From assembly GCA_003635315.1 (NCBI GenBank), contig PYJD01000019.1, positions 1 to 46,028 of the forward strand: a stretch of 46,028 nt of DNA, written 5' to 3'. The position numbers and the translations under genes are program-made. Shown here in pieces: positions 38,875 through 46,028 of the stretch. Within the stretch, counting starts at the first letter, position 1. The number at the start of each line of letters is the position of its first letter. The DNA is from Candidatus Poribacteria bacterium. GTDB lineage: Bacteria; Poribacteria; WGA-4E; WGA-3G. The notes beneath the pieces were generated by a model, which searched no databases, had not been told where the DNA came from, and saw only the letters and a program-made list of their open reading frames with translations.

Positions 38875-40191
38875 TTATTCTTCTAAGTTAACGACTACGG
38901 TCACTCGTTTTTCTGGTGCCAAGATAGTTTTAGCCAAGTTTTGTATATCCACATCGGTTACGTTCTCAATTGCAGTACGTAGCTCTTTTCCGTTGATTTG
39001 CAATTGATGGCGTCGTCCGATAGCGAAGGCTAAACCGTAGATATTTTGGTTCAAATAGAAATCTGGAACATCAGCAATATCTAAGTACATTGCCAGGGAA
39101 TTGATAGTTTGCTGTTTATCCTGCTGCGTGAGTTTCGCAGTCAATGCGTCTTGCAAACGTTTATCAAGTTCTTTCTGGACCGCGTCAATGTCTTCCTCAG
39201 GCGTCAATTCTTTCTGAAGCACAAAGGTTGAGGTGTCATCAAGAATTGGATAGTAAATGGGTTGAACTTTACCTATCCCAAATTTCGTTTGCAGCTTCAT
39301 CAACAAACGGGTATAAACTATAAGAAATGGAGCATATTCTATGCTACCCGGTAAAGGTGCGGCATAACCGATAGAAGCGACTCCAGTTGCATTTGGTACC
39401 ACAGGTTGGACAGTGATTTTGTTAACATTACCAGTTTTAGGTTTGGGTTTAGGATGAGGCTCCGGTAGTATCTTGCCAAGGGTAATTTGACTAAGATTTT
39501 CGTGTATGGATTTTTTTGCTTTTTCAATTTTGAACTTACCTGCCACAATTAAGATAGCATTGTTCGGTTTATAGTAATCTTGCCAAAACTGTTGTAATTC
39601 ATCAAGTGTGATTGTCTGAAGGTGTTCGACGGCACCACCGCGTTGTCCACCTTGAGGGATAGGGTGCAACTGTGCTCGTGCGTGGTTTATACCTGCTAAC
39701 ATTGGGATTCCACCGTACATATTTGTCAATTCTTGCACCACTCGCGGCACTTCGCGTTCAATATCCGCTTCAGTGATACGGAGATCGTTCATGCGTGCTG
39801 CTATGTCCTTGACTTCTACTGAAAATTGTTCTACTTCAACGACACTGGCAATGACAGTATAGTCTGTTCCTGTTTGTGCGTTCCATCCTGCAGGATAGTG
39901 CCTCGTGAACTGCATCACGTCGCGTGCAGGTGTTTCGCCTGCCGCTGCAGTGACATACAAGTGTTCCAGTAGATGTGCCATTCCTGATTTACCTAACGGA
40001 TCGTGATCTTCACCGATATTGTATAGGACCACAAAAGCAACCTTGTTAGCCGTAGGTACAGGATGTAAAATTACGGTAAGTCCATTGTCCAATCTGTATG
40101 GCTCAAGAGTTTCTGCAGATAAGGTTGATGCCACAAACAATAAACCTACAATTATTGTTGTCAAAATCATGTGTTTAATTCTGTTGGTCAT
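38875..40191 (-). CDS. M16 family zinc metallopeptidase, secreted
   Basis: 438 aa. Signal peptide residues 1-26 (ILTTIIVGLLFVASTLSAE). The M16 inverted zinc motif HLLEH (73-77) is present, with the third ligand Glu in the ADIEREVPRVVQELTN helix (about 143-160), and the typical EPYRLDNGLTVILHPVPTAN start of the mature protein. The second M16 domain begins near 250 and is of the catalytically inactive R/Y-containing type. Such enzymes degrade small or unfolded peptides in the periplasm, usually as a pair of domains or subunits. ATG 40191 lies directly after the stop of the small membrane gene at 40194, so it is the last gene of the DUF2089 operon. Confidence 0.93.
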   Translation of the reverse strand: MTNRIKHMILTTIIVGLLFVASTLSAETLEPYRLDNGLTVILHPVPTANKVAFVVLYNIGEDHDPLGKSGMAHLLEHLYVTAAAGETPARDVMQFTRHYPAGWNAQTGTDYTVIASVVEVEQFSVEVKDIAARMNDLRITEADIEREVPRVVQELTNMYGGIPMLAGINHARAQLHPIPQGGQRGGAVEHLQTITLDELQQFWQDYYKPNNAILIVAGKFKIEKAKKSIHENLSQITLGKILPEPHPKPKPKTGNVNKITVQPVVPNATGVASIGYAAPLPGSIEYAPFLIVYTRLLMKLQTKFGIGKVQPIYYPILDDTSTFVLQKELTPEEDIDAVQKELDKRLQDALTAKLTQQDKQQTINSLAMYLDIADVPDFYLNQNIYGLAFAIGRRHQLQINGKELRTAIENVTDVDIQNLAKTILAPEKRVTVVVNLEE

Positions 40192-40193
40192 TT

Positions 40194-40541
40194 TTATCCT
40201 ACAATTGTTAAATCTTCAGACATAGATTTTCTGAGTTCTGCTTTCCTATATTCATGCTGAAACACAAAGAATAACATACCAAATAGGAATGTGGATAACA
40301 GACCGCAGAGACCAAATCCGTACAATATACCGTATGGTTGTCCTAAAAAATATGCAATTATACCAACTACAAGTGAAATGAGTCCGACTGCAAATGCAAA
40401 AGTATTAACACCTAAAACGAGTTTCTTTGCCTTTCCTTTTGGTATAAATATACCTGCCAAAATCCCGACAAGCGCTCCAAGGGTGCCAACAAAACTACCC
40501 AACAGACCGAACCATCCAGGGTGAAACCAAGGTTCATTCAT
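40194..40541 (-). CDS. Three-helix membrane protein, tandem copy 1 (LRKSMSEDL tail)
   Basis: 115 aa from ATG 40541 (MNEPWFHPGWFGLLGSFVGT), selected because AAGGAG lies 8 nt upstream and both paralogues begin MNEPW. Three hydrophobic helices lie at about 8-32, 41-66 and 70-95, with the loop PKGKAKKLVLGVNTFAF after helix 1. The cytoplasmic end is EYRKAELRKSMSEDLTIVG. It is paralogous to the two genes upstream. The family is not recognised; the conserved KGKAKKL and LRKSMSEDL segments outside the membrane are the likely functional parts. Its start overlaps the end of copy 2 by 8 nt. Confidence 0.8.
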   Translation of the reverse strand: MNEPWFHPGWFGLLGSFVGTLGALVGILAGIFIPKGKAKKLVLGVNTFAFAVGLISLVVGIIAYFLGQPYGILYGFGLCGLLSTFLFGMLFFVFQHEYRKAELRKSMSEDLTIVG

Positions 40542-40914
40542 GAGAAATCTCCTTCTCTTCTGTGTTACTGCCAAGTGTCAGATCTTCAGACATTGATTTT
40601 CTAAGTTCGGCATCTTTTGCCCTTTTAAGAATTACCCAAAAACTTAAACCAAAAAGAACTGTGCCCAGTATTCCAGCATAACCGAATCCATACCATACAC
40701 CGGAAGGTTGTCCTGATAGATTAGCGATGATACCGACTACGAGTGAGATGAAAGACAAAACGAACGCGAAGGTGTTTACACCTAAAGTAAGTTTTATTGC
40801 TTTTCCTCGCGGAACAAACCCACCTCCCAATATTCCGATGAGCGCGCCGAGAATACCAATTATTGAACCTAATATACCACCTATCAATCCAGGGTTCATC
40901 CAAGGTTCATTCAT
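40534..40914 (-). CDS. Three-helix membrane protein, tandem copy 2
   Basis: 126 aa from ATG 40914 (MNEPWMNPGLIGGILGSIIG), with SD AGGAGG 7 nt upstream; the ORF extends a further 18 codons upstream without an SD. Same arrangement as copies 1 and 3: glycine-rich helix 1 (GILGALIGILGG), loop PRGKAIKLTLGVNTFAFVLS, helices 2 and 3, then AKDAELRKSMSEDLTLGSN and an extra acidic tail (TEEKEISHE). The copies differ mostly in helix residues, so the shared loops and tail are under constraint. It overlaps copy 1 by 8 nt, implying coupled synthesis in a fixed ratio. Confidence 0.8.
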   Translation of the reverse strand: MNEPWMNPGLIGGILGSIIGILGALIGILGGGFVPRGKAIKLTLGVNTFAFVLSFISLVVGIIANLSGQPSGVWYGFGYAGILGTVLFGLSFWVILKRAKDAELRKSMSEDLTLGSNTEEKEISHE

Positions 40915-40954
40915 TAGAGACCTCCTATTCTGCATTGTTGTCCTTGGTACTTGC

Positions 40955-41308
40955 CTATTTACCTCCAAGTGTTAAATCTTCAGACATAGTCTTTCTAAGT
41001 TCAGCATCCCAATATCTTTTGAGAATTAGCCAGTATACGATTCCAAAAAGAATTGCACAGTCTAATCCGTAAAACCCAGACCGTAACCATACCCAACGAG
41101 GTTGTCCAAACAGATATGCGATAACACCAAACCCAATGAAAACACACCCCATGACAGCCCCAAAAGCAATAACACCTAAAGTAAGTTTCTTAGCTTTGCC
41201 TTTCTGAACAAACAACCATCCCAAGGTTCCGACAAGTGGACCGAGTGGAATAAATATCGTCATAATTAAAAGACCTAATGTCTGCTGTGAAATCCAAGGT
41301 TCATTCAT
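40955..41308 (-). CDS. Three-helix membrane protein, tandem copy 3
   Basis: 117 aa from ATG 41308 (MNEPWISQQTLGLLIMTIFI), SD GAGGAG about 8 nt upstream. Helix 1 is the most divergent of the three, less Gly-rich, followed by QKGKAKKLTLGVIAFGAVMG, helices 2 and 3 (FIGFGVIAYLFG, LDCAILFGIVYWLILKR), and WDAELRKTMSEDLTLGGK. It is the first membrane gene after the DUF2089 regulator (13 nt gap). The divergence pattern suggests that copies 1 and 2 duplicated last. Assembly into a hetero-oligomer in the inner membrane is plausible but unproven. Confidence 0.8.
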   Translation of the reverse strand: MNEPWISQQTLGLLIMTIFIPLGPLVGTLGWLFVQKGKAKKLTLGVIAFGAVMGCVFIGFGVIAYLFGQPRWVWLRSGFYGLDCAILFGIVYWLILKRYWDAELRKTMSEDLTLGGK

Positions 41309-41321
41309 TATAGTTTTCTCC

Positions 41322-41612
41322 TCATTGCGATTCTTCATAAGCTTTAATAAGTGCTCTTGCAGCGGCTTGGGTCAAAGTGCCCTCGGCAACCATCAGGCGA
41401 ATTTTCAGTAAAAAAGGATTTTCTTTGTCCGAGTCATCAGCAATCTCTATTTTCTTTATAAGCCGATTCAGCCGAATTCGCAAGGTTGGATATGAAACTT
41501 CATACTGTTTTGCCAAATCCTTGAGTGACCCAGAAGCAAGAACAAACCGTTTAATAAAATGGATTTCCTCTTCACTCAGAACTGATATCCATTTCGGATT
41601 TTGTGTACCCAT
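41322..41612 (-). CDS. DUF2089-like helix-turn-helix regulator
   Basis: 96 aa. Residues 10-52 (SVLSEEEIHFIKRFVLASGS, LKDLAKQYEVSYPTLRIRLN) form the helix-turn-helix block typical of the DUF2089 family, with the recognition helix at YEVSYPTLRIRLNRLI. The zinc-ribbon start of many DUF2089 proteins is absent. The C-terminal half has a second helical region (LTQAAARALIKAYEES), a likely dimer or ligand-binding helix. It is the first gene of an operon with three membrane proteins and an M16 peptidase, under a consensus promoter (41662-41690). Autoregulation is likely by analogy. SD is weak (AAGGA 16 nt before ATG). Confidence 0.82.
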   Translation of the reverse strand: MGTQNPKWISVLSEEEIHFIKRFVLASGSLKDLAKQYEVSYPTLRIRLNRLIKKIEIADDSDKENPFLLKIRLMVAEGTLTQAAARALIKAYEESQ

Positions 41613-41661
41613 AATAAATATTAATTGTTCCTTAAATGCTATTCAATTCAGGAATTAATAT

Positions 41662-41690
41662 ATTATATAATTAAATAATGTTAAAGTCAA
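41662..41690 (-). promoter_or_regulatory. Consensus sigma-70 promoter of the DUF2089 operon
   Basis: Minus strand: TTGACT (41685-41690), a 17-bp spacer and TATAAT (41662-41667), the best promoter match in the window. The palindrome TTAATATTATTAA at 41693-41705 abuts the -35 and is a candidate operator. The leader to ATG 41612 is about 43 nt. The rest of the 41706-41892 gap holds nothing else recognisable. Confidence 0.75.
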
Positions 41691-41892
41691 GTTTAATATT
41701 ATTAAGCTTTAGGAAAGTAAAGTTCTTGATACCATTCCTTAGCTAATACCCTTAATATTAATCTTCAGGAATATAAAATCGTCAATCCCATAAAAAAGTG
41801 ATATAATGTTCAATGTTATTTGCCTAAGATTTGCATCGAGAATATAATAAAACGATTAACGACCTTTTGCATTCTTGCAATTCTTATTTATC

Positions 41893-42010
41893 AGGACTTT
41901 CGCAGAAAGCGAATAATCGGATGAAAGAATGGTACGCAGGGAAGGATGGAATCCGCCACCCTTCCAATCTTCCAATTCTGCAGGAAAGGAAGAGATTTTG
42001 CGTAAGTCCT
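41893..42010. mobile_element. 118-bp MITE-like element with AGGACTTACGCA-type ends
   Basis: The left end AGGACTTTCGCAGAAA (41893-41908) is an imperfect inverted copy of the right end TTTTGCGTAAGTCCT (41996-42010), and the right end equals the ends around the transposase relic at 2155-2405. The centre has no coding content and is rich in GGAAGG/CCTTCC runs. It is likely a non-autonomous derivative of that IS, inserted just upstream of the isomerase gene. Confidence 0.55.
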
Positions 42011-42059
42011 ATTTATATTGAACTGATGAAAGAGAACAATCAAAAACTGGAGACTATTC

Positions 42060-42818
42060 ATGCAATTTGGATTTATGTCGTCTGTCTGTCCACCATTGAC
42101 AATGACTGAACTAATTGAAAAAGCAAAAGAATATAATTACGAACACTTGGAACTCCGTGTAGAATGGGATCATGGACACGGGGTTGAATTGGATTCATCA
42201 ACGCAACAACTTGATGAAGCACGCGCACTTTTGGAAGATAACGATATTACATTGTCGTGTATAGCAACGGGTGTTAGATTCATTGATCCTGATCCACAAA
42301 AACGCGCAGAGCAGGTTGATCTACTCAAACGATATATTGATCTATCAGAAAAGATGGGAGCAAAAAACATTAGGTTTTTTGGTGATCCTGTGCCAAAAGC
42401 ACCAGCAGATGTGGATCAAACATTAGATTGGGAAGCAGAGGGGATACGCGCTTGTGATGGCTTGGCTGGAGATGCAGGTGTCGCACTCTGTTTAGAGACA
42501 CACGGAAATCTTCTGGCAAGTTATGTGGCGGAATCACTGTACCGATCTGAAGCCGAGAATACATATGTAAATTGGCACGCTGGACATCATGTCAGACATG
42601 GACAATCTGTAGATGTTGCCTATGTACATCTACGCAACAAAGTACGGCATGCACATGTCAACTTTGGAGACGAAGGTCCAATGCCAGATACAGAGAAAGA
42701 TTCTCTGACACTATTGAAAGAAGATGGGTATGAAGGATTTGTCTCTATTGAGGTTATCAACCCGAAGGATTCAGATGCTGTACTGAAACGGCACGCCGAA
42801 TTGTATAAGACTCTATAA
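42060..42818 (+). CDS. Sugar phosphate isomerase/epimerase (TIM barrel), second copy
   Basis: 252 aa, SD GGAG 7 nt before ATG. The MQFGFMSSVCPPLTMTELIE start, NYEHLELRVEWDHGHGVELD (about 25-44), SCIATGVRFIDPDPQKRAEQ, GVALCLETHGNLLASYV (about 140-156, with metal-ligand Glu) and HAHVNFGDEG, EGFVSIEVIN (late Glu) follow the AP-endonuclease-2/xylose-isomerase-like pattern. Compared with the copy at 10863, the loops around the active site differ and identity is low, so the substrates are probably different. It is a monocistronic gene bounded by a MITE upstream and a strong terminator (42867-42908) downstream. Confidence 0.88.
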   Translation: MQFGFMSSVCPPLTMTELIEKAKEYNYEHLELRVEWDHGHGVELDSSTQQLDEARALLEDNDITLSCIATGVRFIDPDPQKRAEQVDLLKRYIDLSEKMGAKNIRFFGDPVPKAPADVDQTLDWEAEGIRACDGLAGDAGVALCLETHGNLLASYVAESLYRSEAENTYVNWHAGHHVRHGQSVDVAYVHLRNKVRHAHVNFGDEGPMPDTEKDSLTLLKEDGYEGFVSIEVINPKDSDAVLKRHAELYKTL

Positions 42819-42866
42819 ACGGGTTGTTAGAGACTCTTAATAGGAGAATAGGATTATTCAAACACT

Positions 42867-42908
42867 CCGGTAGAGATGTTACTATACATTTCTACCGGTT
42901 TTCTTTTA
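42867..42908 (+). terminator. Rho-independent terminator of the isomerase gene
   Basis: CCGGTAGAGATG (42867-42878) pairs with CATTTCTACCGG (42887-42898; one G-U pair) around an 8-nt loop, followed by TTTTCTTTT. The T-rich tail overlaps the last codons of the convergent iscA gene. Confidence 0.85.
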
Positions 42909-43235
42909 CACGCTAAAGGACTCACCGCAACCGCAAGTGTTTTTGGCATTCGGATTCGTAATCTTAAATCCTGATTCCATCAGTCCATCATTATAGTCCA
43001 AAACAGACCCCGCAAGGTATAAGGAACTACGAGGATCTATGAATACTTTTAAACCGTGAAATTCAAACACTCTATCTGTGCCTTTTGCTTCACCGAACTC
43101 AAGATTATATTGAAATCCTGAACATCCTCCACCGATTACTTGCATCCGTAAGCCGAGATCGGTTTCATTGTCACTCTCACTATTACTTATCAATATCATC
43201 GCTTTTTCAGCTGCAGCTTCTGTAACATTAATCAT
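42906..43235 (-). CDS. Iron-sulfur cluster A-type carrier protein (IscA/ErpA family)
   Basis: 109 aa, full family length, SD AGGAG 8 nt before ATG. The three conserved cysteines are in place: Cys38 in GGGCSGFQYN, and Cys101 and Cys103 in NTCGCGESFSV. The rest follows the HesB fold (VTEAAAEKAMILI, then LGLRMQVIG, LEFGEAKGTDRVFEF, VFIDPRSSLYLAGSVLDY). It would carry iron or [4Fe-4S] clusters to target proteins. It lies 14 nt downstream of an IscU-like gene whose ligand cysteines are mostly lost. No cysteine desulfurase gene (iscS/sufS) is in the window. Confidence 0.95.
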   Translation of the reverse strand: MINVTEAAAEKAMILISNSESDNETDLGLRMQVIGGGCSGFQYNLEFGEAKGTDRVFEFHGLKVFIDPRSSLYLAGSVLDYNDGLMESGFKITNPNAKNTCGCGESFSV

Positions 43236-43249
43236 CGGTACGTCTCCTG

Positions 43250-43609
43250 TTATTTAATTGAACTTGCAATCGCTGCTTTTAATGCTTCTTCTGCGTATGT
43301 GGCATACCGTTCCTTATCTTCTGGTAGTCCACCTAAAGCACTTGAAATTTGTGATGCGGTTATATTTATTGCATCTGATATTTTCTTACCACTAACCAAT
43401 TCCGTTAGAACTGACCCGCTTGCAATCGCAGTTGGACATCCAAATGCTCTAAACTTAGCGGAAACGACTATGCTATCTTCGATTTTAAGGGTAAGTTGTA
43501 ACATCTCCCCACTCGCAGCAGATCCCGTAGTGGATGTGCCATCTGCATCAGGTATGGATCCTATATTACGAGGGTTTTTAAAATGATCTATTACCTGTGG
43601 GGAGTGCAT
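43250..43609 (-). CDS. IscU/NifU-N-like scaffold with two of three cluster cysteines replaced
   Basis: 119 aa, normal IscU length (about 125). The family frame is clear: HSPQVIDHFKNPRNIGSIPD (2-21) as in the IscU start, then TTGSAASGEMLQLTLKI (27-43), AKFRAFGCPTAIASGSVLTE (51-70) and LPEDKERYATYAEEALKAAI (95-114). In IscU three Cys bind the cluster, in ACGD, FGCGSA and KxHCSxLAE contexts. Here they read ASGE (Ser33), FGCPTA (Cys58 kept) and KERYATYAE (Tyr102), and the Asp next to the first Cys is Glu35. The codon for Ser33 is AGT, one base from TGT. The protein therefore cannot bind a cluster in the usual way. It is co-transcribed with the IscA-type gene. Confidence 0.85.
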   Translation of the reverse strand: MHSPQVIDHFKNPRNIGSIPDADGTSTTGSAASGEMLQLTLKIEDSIVVSAKFRAFGCPTAIASGSVLTELVSGKKISDAINITASQISSALGGLPEDKERYATYAEEALKAAIASSIK

Positions 43610-43779
43610 TTACTCATGTTTCCACATAATTGCGACTTTTCCATATTATACAATATTCCTACCCAGTTGTCAAATTCCATGAATACGACTGTTCATTATG
43701 GTGAATTTTTAAGACAAACATATACTTTCTTTTTTCGGTGTCGATTTCACGATTCAGACAGAAAACGATGATTTTGGAA

Positions 43780-43812
43780 ATTACGCTTTCCGTGTAATCC
43801 GTGATTCAGGCA
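43780..43812. repeat. Copy of the AATCCGTGATTCAG dispersed repeat
   Basis: GTAATCCGTGATTCAGGC lies immediately downstream of the heparinase-like gene (whose stop is at 43813) and matches the blocks in 5058-5175. The remainder of the gap 43610-43779 shows no gene. Confidence 0.4.
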
Positions 43813-45531
43813 TCACATTGAGGGTATATTCGAATGATAGTCGGTTGGTTGATCTAATTTTACAAGTACTTTTGCTCCGATTCTGAGATATCTTGCATTA
43901 AGTATTATAAAATGATTACCACGTAAGAAAAGGTATTCTCCTTCAAATTCAATTCTCTTCCCGTTTACAGTCGCAGACATTTCTGTAAATCCATCGTCAG
44001 AGATTAGAAATAGGTCTACGGTATTATCATAATCTATTGTGAAACCTGATGCCAAAACATCTATAGGTGCAGTGACATATATCGGTGAAATCGAAGGTAA
44101 TTCACAATAGTCCAGTCTCATTGGAAATAGAACCATATTCAGACTGATTGGACATCGTTCCTTTGATTGGATCAATACCTGATTTCGATGCAATTTGTGT
44201 TCAATCTTACCTGTATCAACCACACCCATGAAGATATTACTATACCCCGAACTTTCAATCCAAAATCGATCAACACCAGATGACTTTTGCGTTTCTATTT
44301 TTTCATCGGGATTACTTGTTAGAGAAAAGGTCTGCTCATATCTATATTCATCATTACCCAAAGCAAAATCATGTAGAATAAAGTACTCACCTCGAAGATA
44401 AAATACGGAACGTTTCTGTTCAAAATCTACGGTCTTTTTCCATCGTTCAACATAATCGAAATCCGATGAGGAAATCCATCTGTTTTCATTCGTAGAATCT
44501 GCAGTATCTACTAATTTATCGCTATAATTTGTTAGAAGTTCTCTCCCATGTGCAAATAGTTGAAAATCTAATTTCGCATTCTCGGGTTGTCCACAGTCAA
44601 AAAACAGATACTGTGCATCAGAATTCCACGAGTCCCTCATGACATAAAATCCTGAGTCTTGCAAGGCATAAGACAATGTACTTGGTTGTTTTCCGTCTTT
44701 ACCAGAGGATAATATGTATGTTATATCTTCACGTTTAGGTTGAAAAAGATATGGTATATTACATAACTCAGTTACATTTGTAGTGTCGTTATCTACTTGA
44801 CCATCCAACGGTGGAAATGATGAATCAGGTCGGTATAAATACAAACAAGCATCTGTTAACTTTTCTATGAATTCCTTCAACTCTTCAAAACAATCAAAAT
44901 GTGGAGGATCATCCAAACTATTGTAAATCGTGAGAAACCTACCGAAATCGGTTATGGATTCTATTTGAGATTTGAATGTTCTGTTCTTATGGAAACCATC
45001 TTGAAAGAAGAACGCATCTATTATCCACTTATATCTACGGGAAGCAAGTGAAATTAGTTGTTCTCTGAACCGTAATTCTGGAAATAGAATTGCTGCAATA
45101 GCAAGCTCTGTGGTCGCATAAATAGGGGGTGTTGGGTAGATAGATAATTGCAATAGGCAATTAAGGTAGTCTGTTACAGATGAGAACGCATCTGTTAATT
45201 CAAACGATGTAGATTTACCGACGCCTGGTACATATTCTATACGATATGCTGTATATGCCAATTTGGCTCCCAAAATGTCATTATCTTTCACAGACTTATG
45301 GACAGACGTTAATTCTGGTATTTCCAAATTCAGATATGAGAATACATCATCATCACTAATTGGGAACTTTATACAATTATGGTATCTGAAGTCACGGTTT
45401 AGAATTGTGTTATAGGATTCAATTGTAGAATTAAGAATAGGTAAATTCTGAACATTCGCAAGAGACAGACCAACATCAATAGGTTGTATAAGATGTAAAT
45501 CATCAGGTGAAGGGTTAACAGTCAGAGTCAT
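43813..45531 (-). CDS. Heparinase II/III-like protein, apparently 5'-truncated
   Basis: 572 aa frame. Residues about 60-240 are alpha-helical, and 290-572 form a beta-sandwich resembling heparinase II/III family lyases: SYALQDSGFYVMRDSWNSDA (about 294-313), YLFFDCGQPENAKLDFQLFA (315-334), HGRELLTN, then SVFYLRGEYFILHDFALGND and QTFSL. In active family members the segment after FFDxG has GxxHxHxDxLxF with catalytic His residues; here ENAKLDFQ lacks them. There is no signal peptide. ATG 45531 directly follows the TGA of the ISAs1 transposase frame, so the native start and secretion signal may have been lost and the first residues may derive from the element end. It is either a catalytically dead, truncated relative or a pseudogene. 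Confidence 0.65.
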   Translation of the reverse strand: MTLTVNPSPDDLHLIQPIDVGLSLANVQNLPILNSTIESYNTILNRDFRYHNCIKFPISDDDVFSYLNLEIPELTSVHKSVKDNDILGAKLAYTAYRIEYVPGVGKSTSFELTDAFSSVTDYLNCLLQLSIYPTPPIYATTELAIAAILFPELRFREQLISLASRRYKWIIDAFFFQDGFHKNRTFKSQIESITDFGRFLTIYNSLDDPPHFDCFEELKEFIEKLTDACLYLYRPDSSFPPLDGQVDNDTTNVTELCNIPYLFQPKREDITYILSSGKDGKQPSTLSYALQDSGFYVMRDSWNSDAQYLFFDCGQPENAKLDFQLFAHGRELLTNYSDKLVDTADSTNENRWISSSDFDYVERWKKTVDFEQKRSVFYLRGEYFILHDFALGNDEYRYEQTFSLTSNPDEKIETQKSSGVDRFWIESSGYSNIFMGVVDTGKIEHKLHRNQVLIQSKERCPISLNMVLFPMRLDYCELPSISPIYVTAPIDVLASGFTIDYDNTVDLFLISDDGFTEMSATVNGKRIEFEGEYLFLRGNHFIILNARYLRIGAKVLVKLDQPTDYHSNIPSM

Positions 45532-46028
45532 TCAATTGTCGATGTTTGCTCCTAAAAGAGTGAGTGCTTCTTTAGGTCTTGCTGCAAAATAGCGGAACGC
45601 AGTAGCTATTTCTGTGTTCCCAGAAGTTCGAAATAGGCTAATGGTTGCATTTCGTAAGGCACACATCACCTGAGGTATGTTGCCACACCGGACTTGAGAC
45701 GCATCCTCATCAAACAAGACATCCCGAGTGCGGTGCGACAGATTCTCTATCGACCAATGTCCACGACGGAGCGTGAGAATCCGTTTTGCTGACCCACACT
45801 CAGGCGTTAGACTTGTTATGCCATATTGCGTCATCGTGCTCTTCTTCCCAGTTCGGGTATGTTTCCGTTCTGTCTTGTATTGGTAAACTTGAGCAAGCCC
45901 CGGCCACGCAACATATTCTGTATCTATCAGGATTGTGCTTGTCGTCATCGTCCGTGTTTGGATCCACCCATTCTCTTTTTCAGATGTGGTGTAAGTATCT
46001 GTATGGGCACCCTGTTCCTTATGTATCT
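45532..46028 (-). CDS. ISAs1-family transposase, C-terminal part, runs off window
   Basis: The frame continues beyond the listed Met at 45948 to the window edge (165 codons visible; reads TSEKENGWIQTRTMTTSTI across that Met). ISAs1-type features: the E-K-x-N-G-W-I-x-T-R segment (equivalent of EKGHGRIE-R), and TLRRGHWSIENLSHRTRDVL followed by FDEDASQVRCGN (the catalytic Glu region RxHWxIEN...LDVxFxED). About 60% of a normal ISAs1 transposase lies right of the window. Stop TGA 45532-45534 abuts the ATG of the heparinase-like gene. The terminal inverted repeat of the element could not be located. Confidence 0.88.
   Translation of the reverse strand, partial: IHKEQGAHTDTYTTSEKENGWIQTRTMTTSTILIDTEYVAWPGLAQVYQYKTERKHTRTGKKSTMTQYGITSLTPECGSAKRILTLRRGHWSIENLSHRTRDVLFDEDASQVRCGNIPQVMCALRNATISLFRTSGNTEIATAFRYFAARPKEALTLLGANIDN

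Overview
The window is an AT-rich (roughly 40% GC by eye) bacterial chromosome segment. It carries a tRNA-Asn(GTT), an SbcCD nuclease, short Shine-Dalgarno (SD)-led operons and many mobile-element remnants. The gene mix suggests an uncultured, sponge- or marine-associated bacterium of the Candidatus Poribacteria kind: a phytanoyl-CoA dioxygenase, two sugar-phosphate isomerase/epimerases, secreted LamG-like proteins, a LarA/DUF2088 protein, a heparinase-like protein, an FRG-TPR protein and an ECF sigma factor fused to a beta-propeller. That assignment is inference from protein families; there is no rRNA or other phylogenetic marker here.

Layout. 1-2700 is a graveyard: the 5' part of an IS transposase that appears to sit in an AAA ATPase gene, a small coiled-coil membrane protein, a MITE, a transposase relic and a frameshifted TPR gene. 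2829-6350 holds a 45-aa basic protein, an FRG-TPR protein, two uncertain ORFs and repeats. 6351-10165 (minus) has dppB-dppC-fic in one run and an HTH/metallo-beta-lactamase fusion. 10287-14707 (plus) has a Uma2 protein, a sugar isomerase, a LamG protein and a large secreted glycosidase whose 3' end is decayed. After a MITE come a membrane protein, a rhodanese, tRNA-Asn and a PhyH dioxygenase. 17161-20077 (minus) is an ABC ATPase, a 44-aa protein and a TPP enzyme. 20382-26196 (plus) has a NuoEF fusion, an MFS transporter with a sugar-binding-fold protein, queC and two tandem HAD phosphatases. 26325-28781 (minus) is a LamG-like protein, a LarA-like protein and a small protein; a divergent promoter region separates it from sbcD-sbcC.

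33777-41612 (minus) is the most unusual block. A strong sigma-70 promoter drives a DUF2089 regulator, three tandem paralogous membrane proteins and a periplasmic M16 metallopeptidase. Further on in the same direction are a membrane-anchored acidic protein, a membrane-tethered ECF sigma factor carrying a BNR/Asp-box beta-propeller, a 32-aa transmembrane peptide and a CHC2-like zinc-finger protein. 42060-46028 contains a second sugar isomerase with a clear terminator, an iscU-like/iscA pair in which the scaffold has lost two of three cluster cysteines, a heparinase-like gene apparently cut by an ISAs1-family element, and that element's transposase running off the window.

How the genes work together. 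Much of the content points to scavenging of host or marine polymers and small molecules: secreted glycosidase and LamG proteins, sugar isomerases, LarA-like and TPP enzymes, peptide and MFS transport, and PhyH chemistry. The sigma-propeller gene and the DUF2089 operon look like envelope-sensing modules. The mobile relics belong to at least four families: the IS at the left edge, ISAs1, a family with ends TACCATTTCTAA and a family with ends AGGACTTACGCA.
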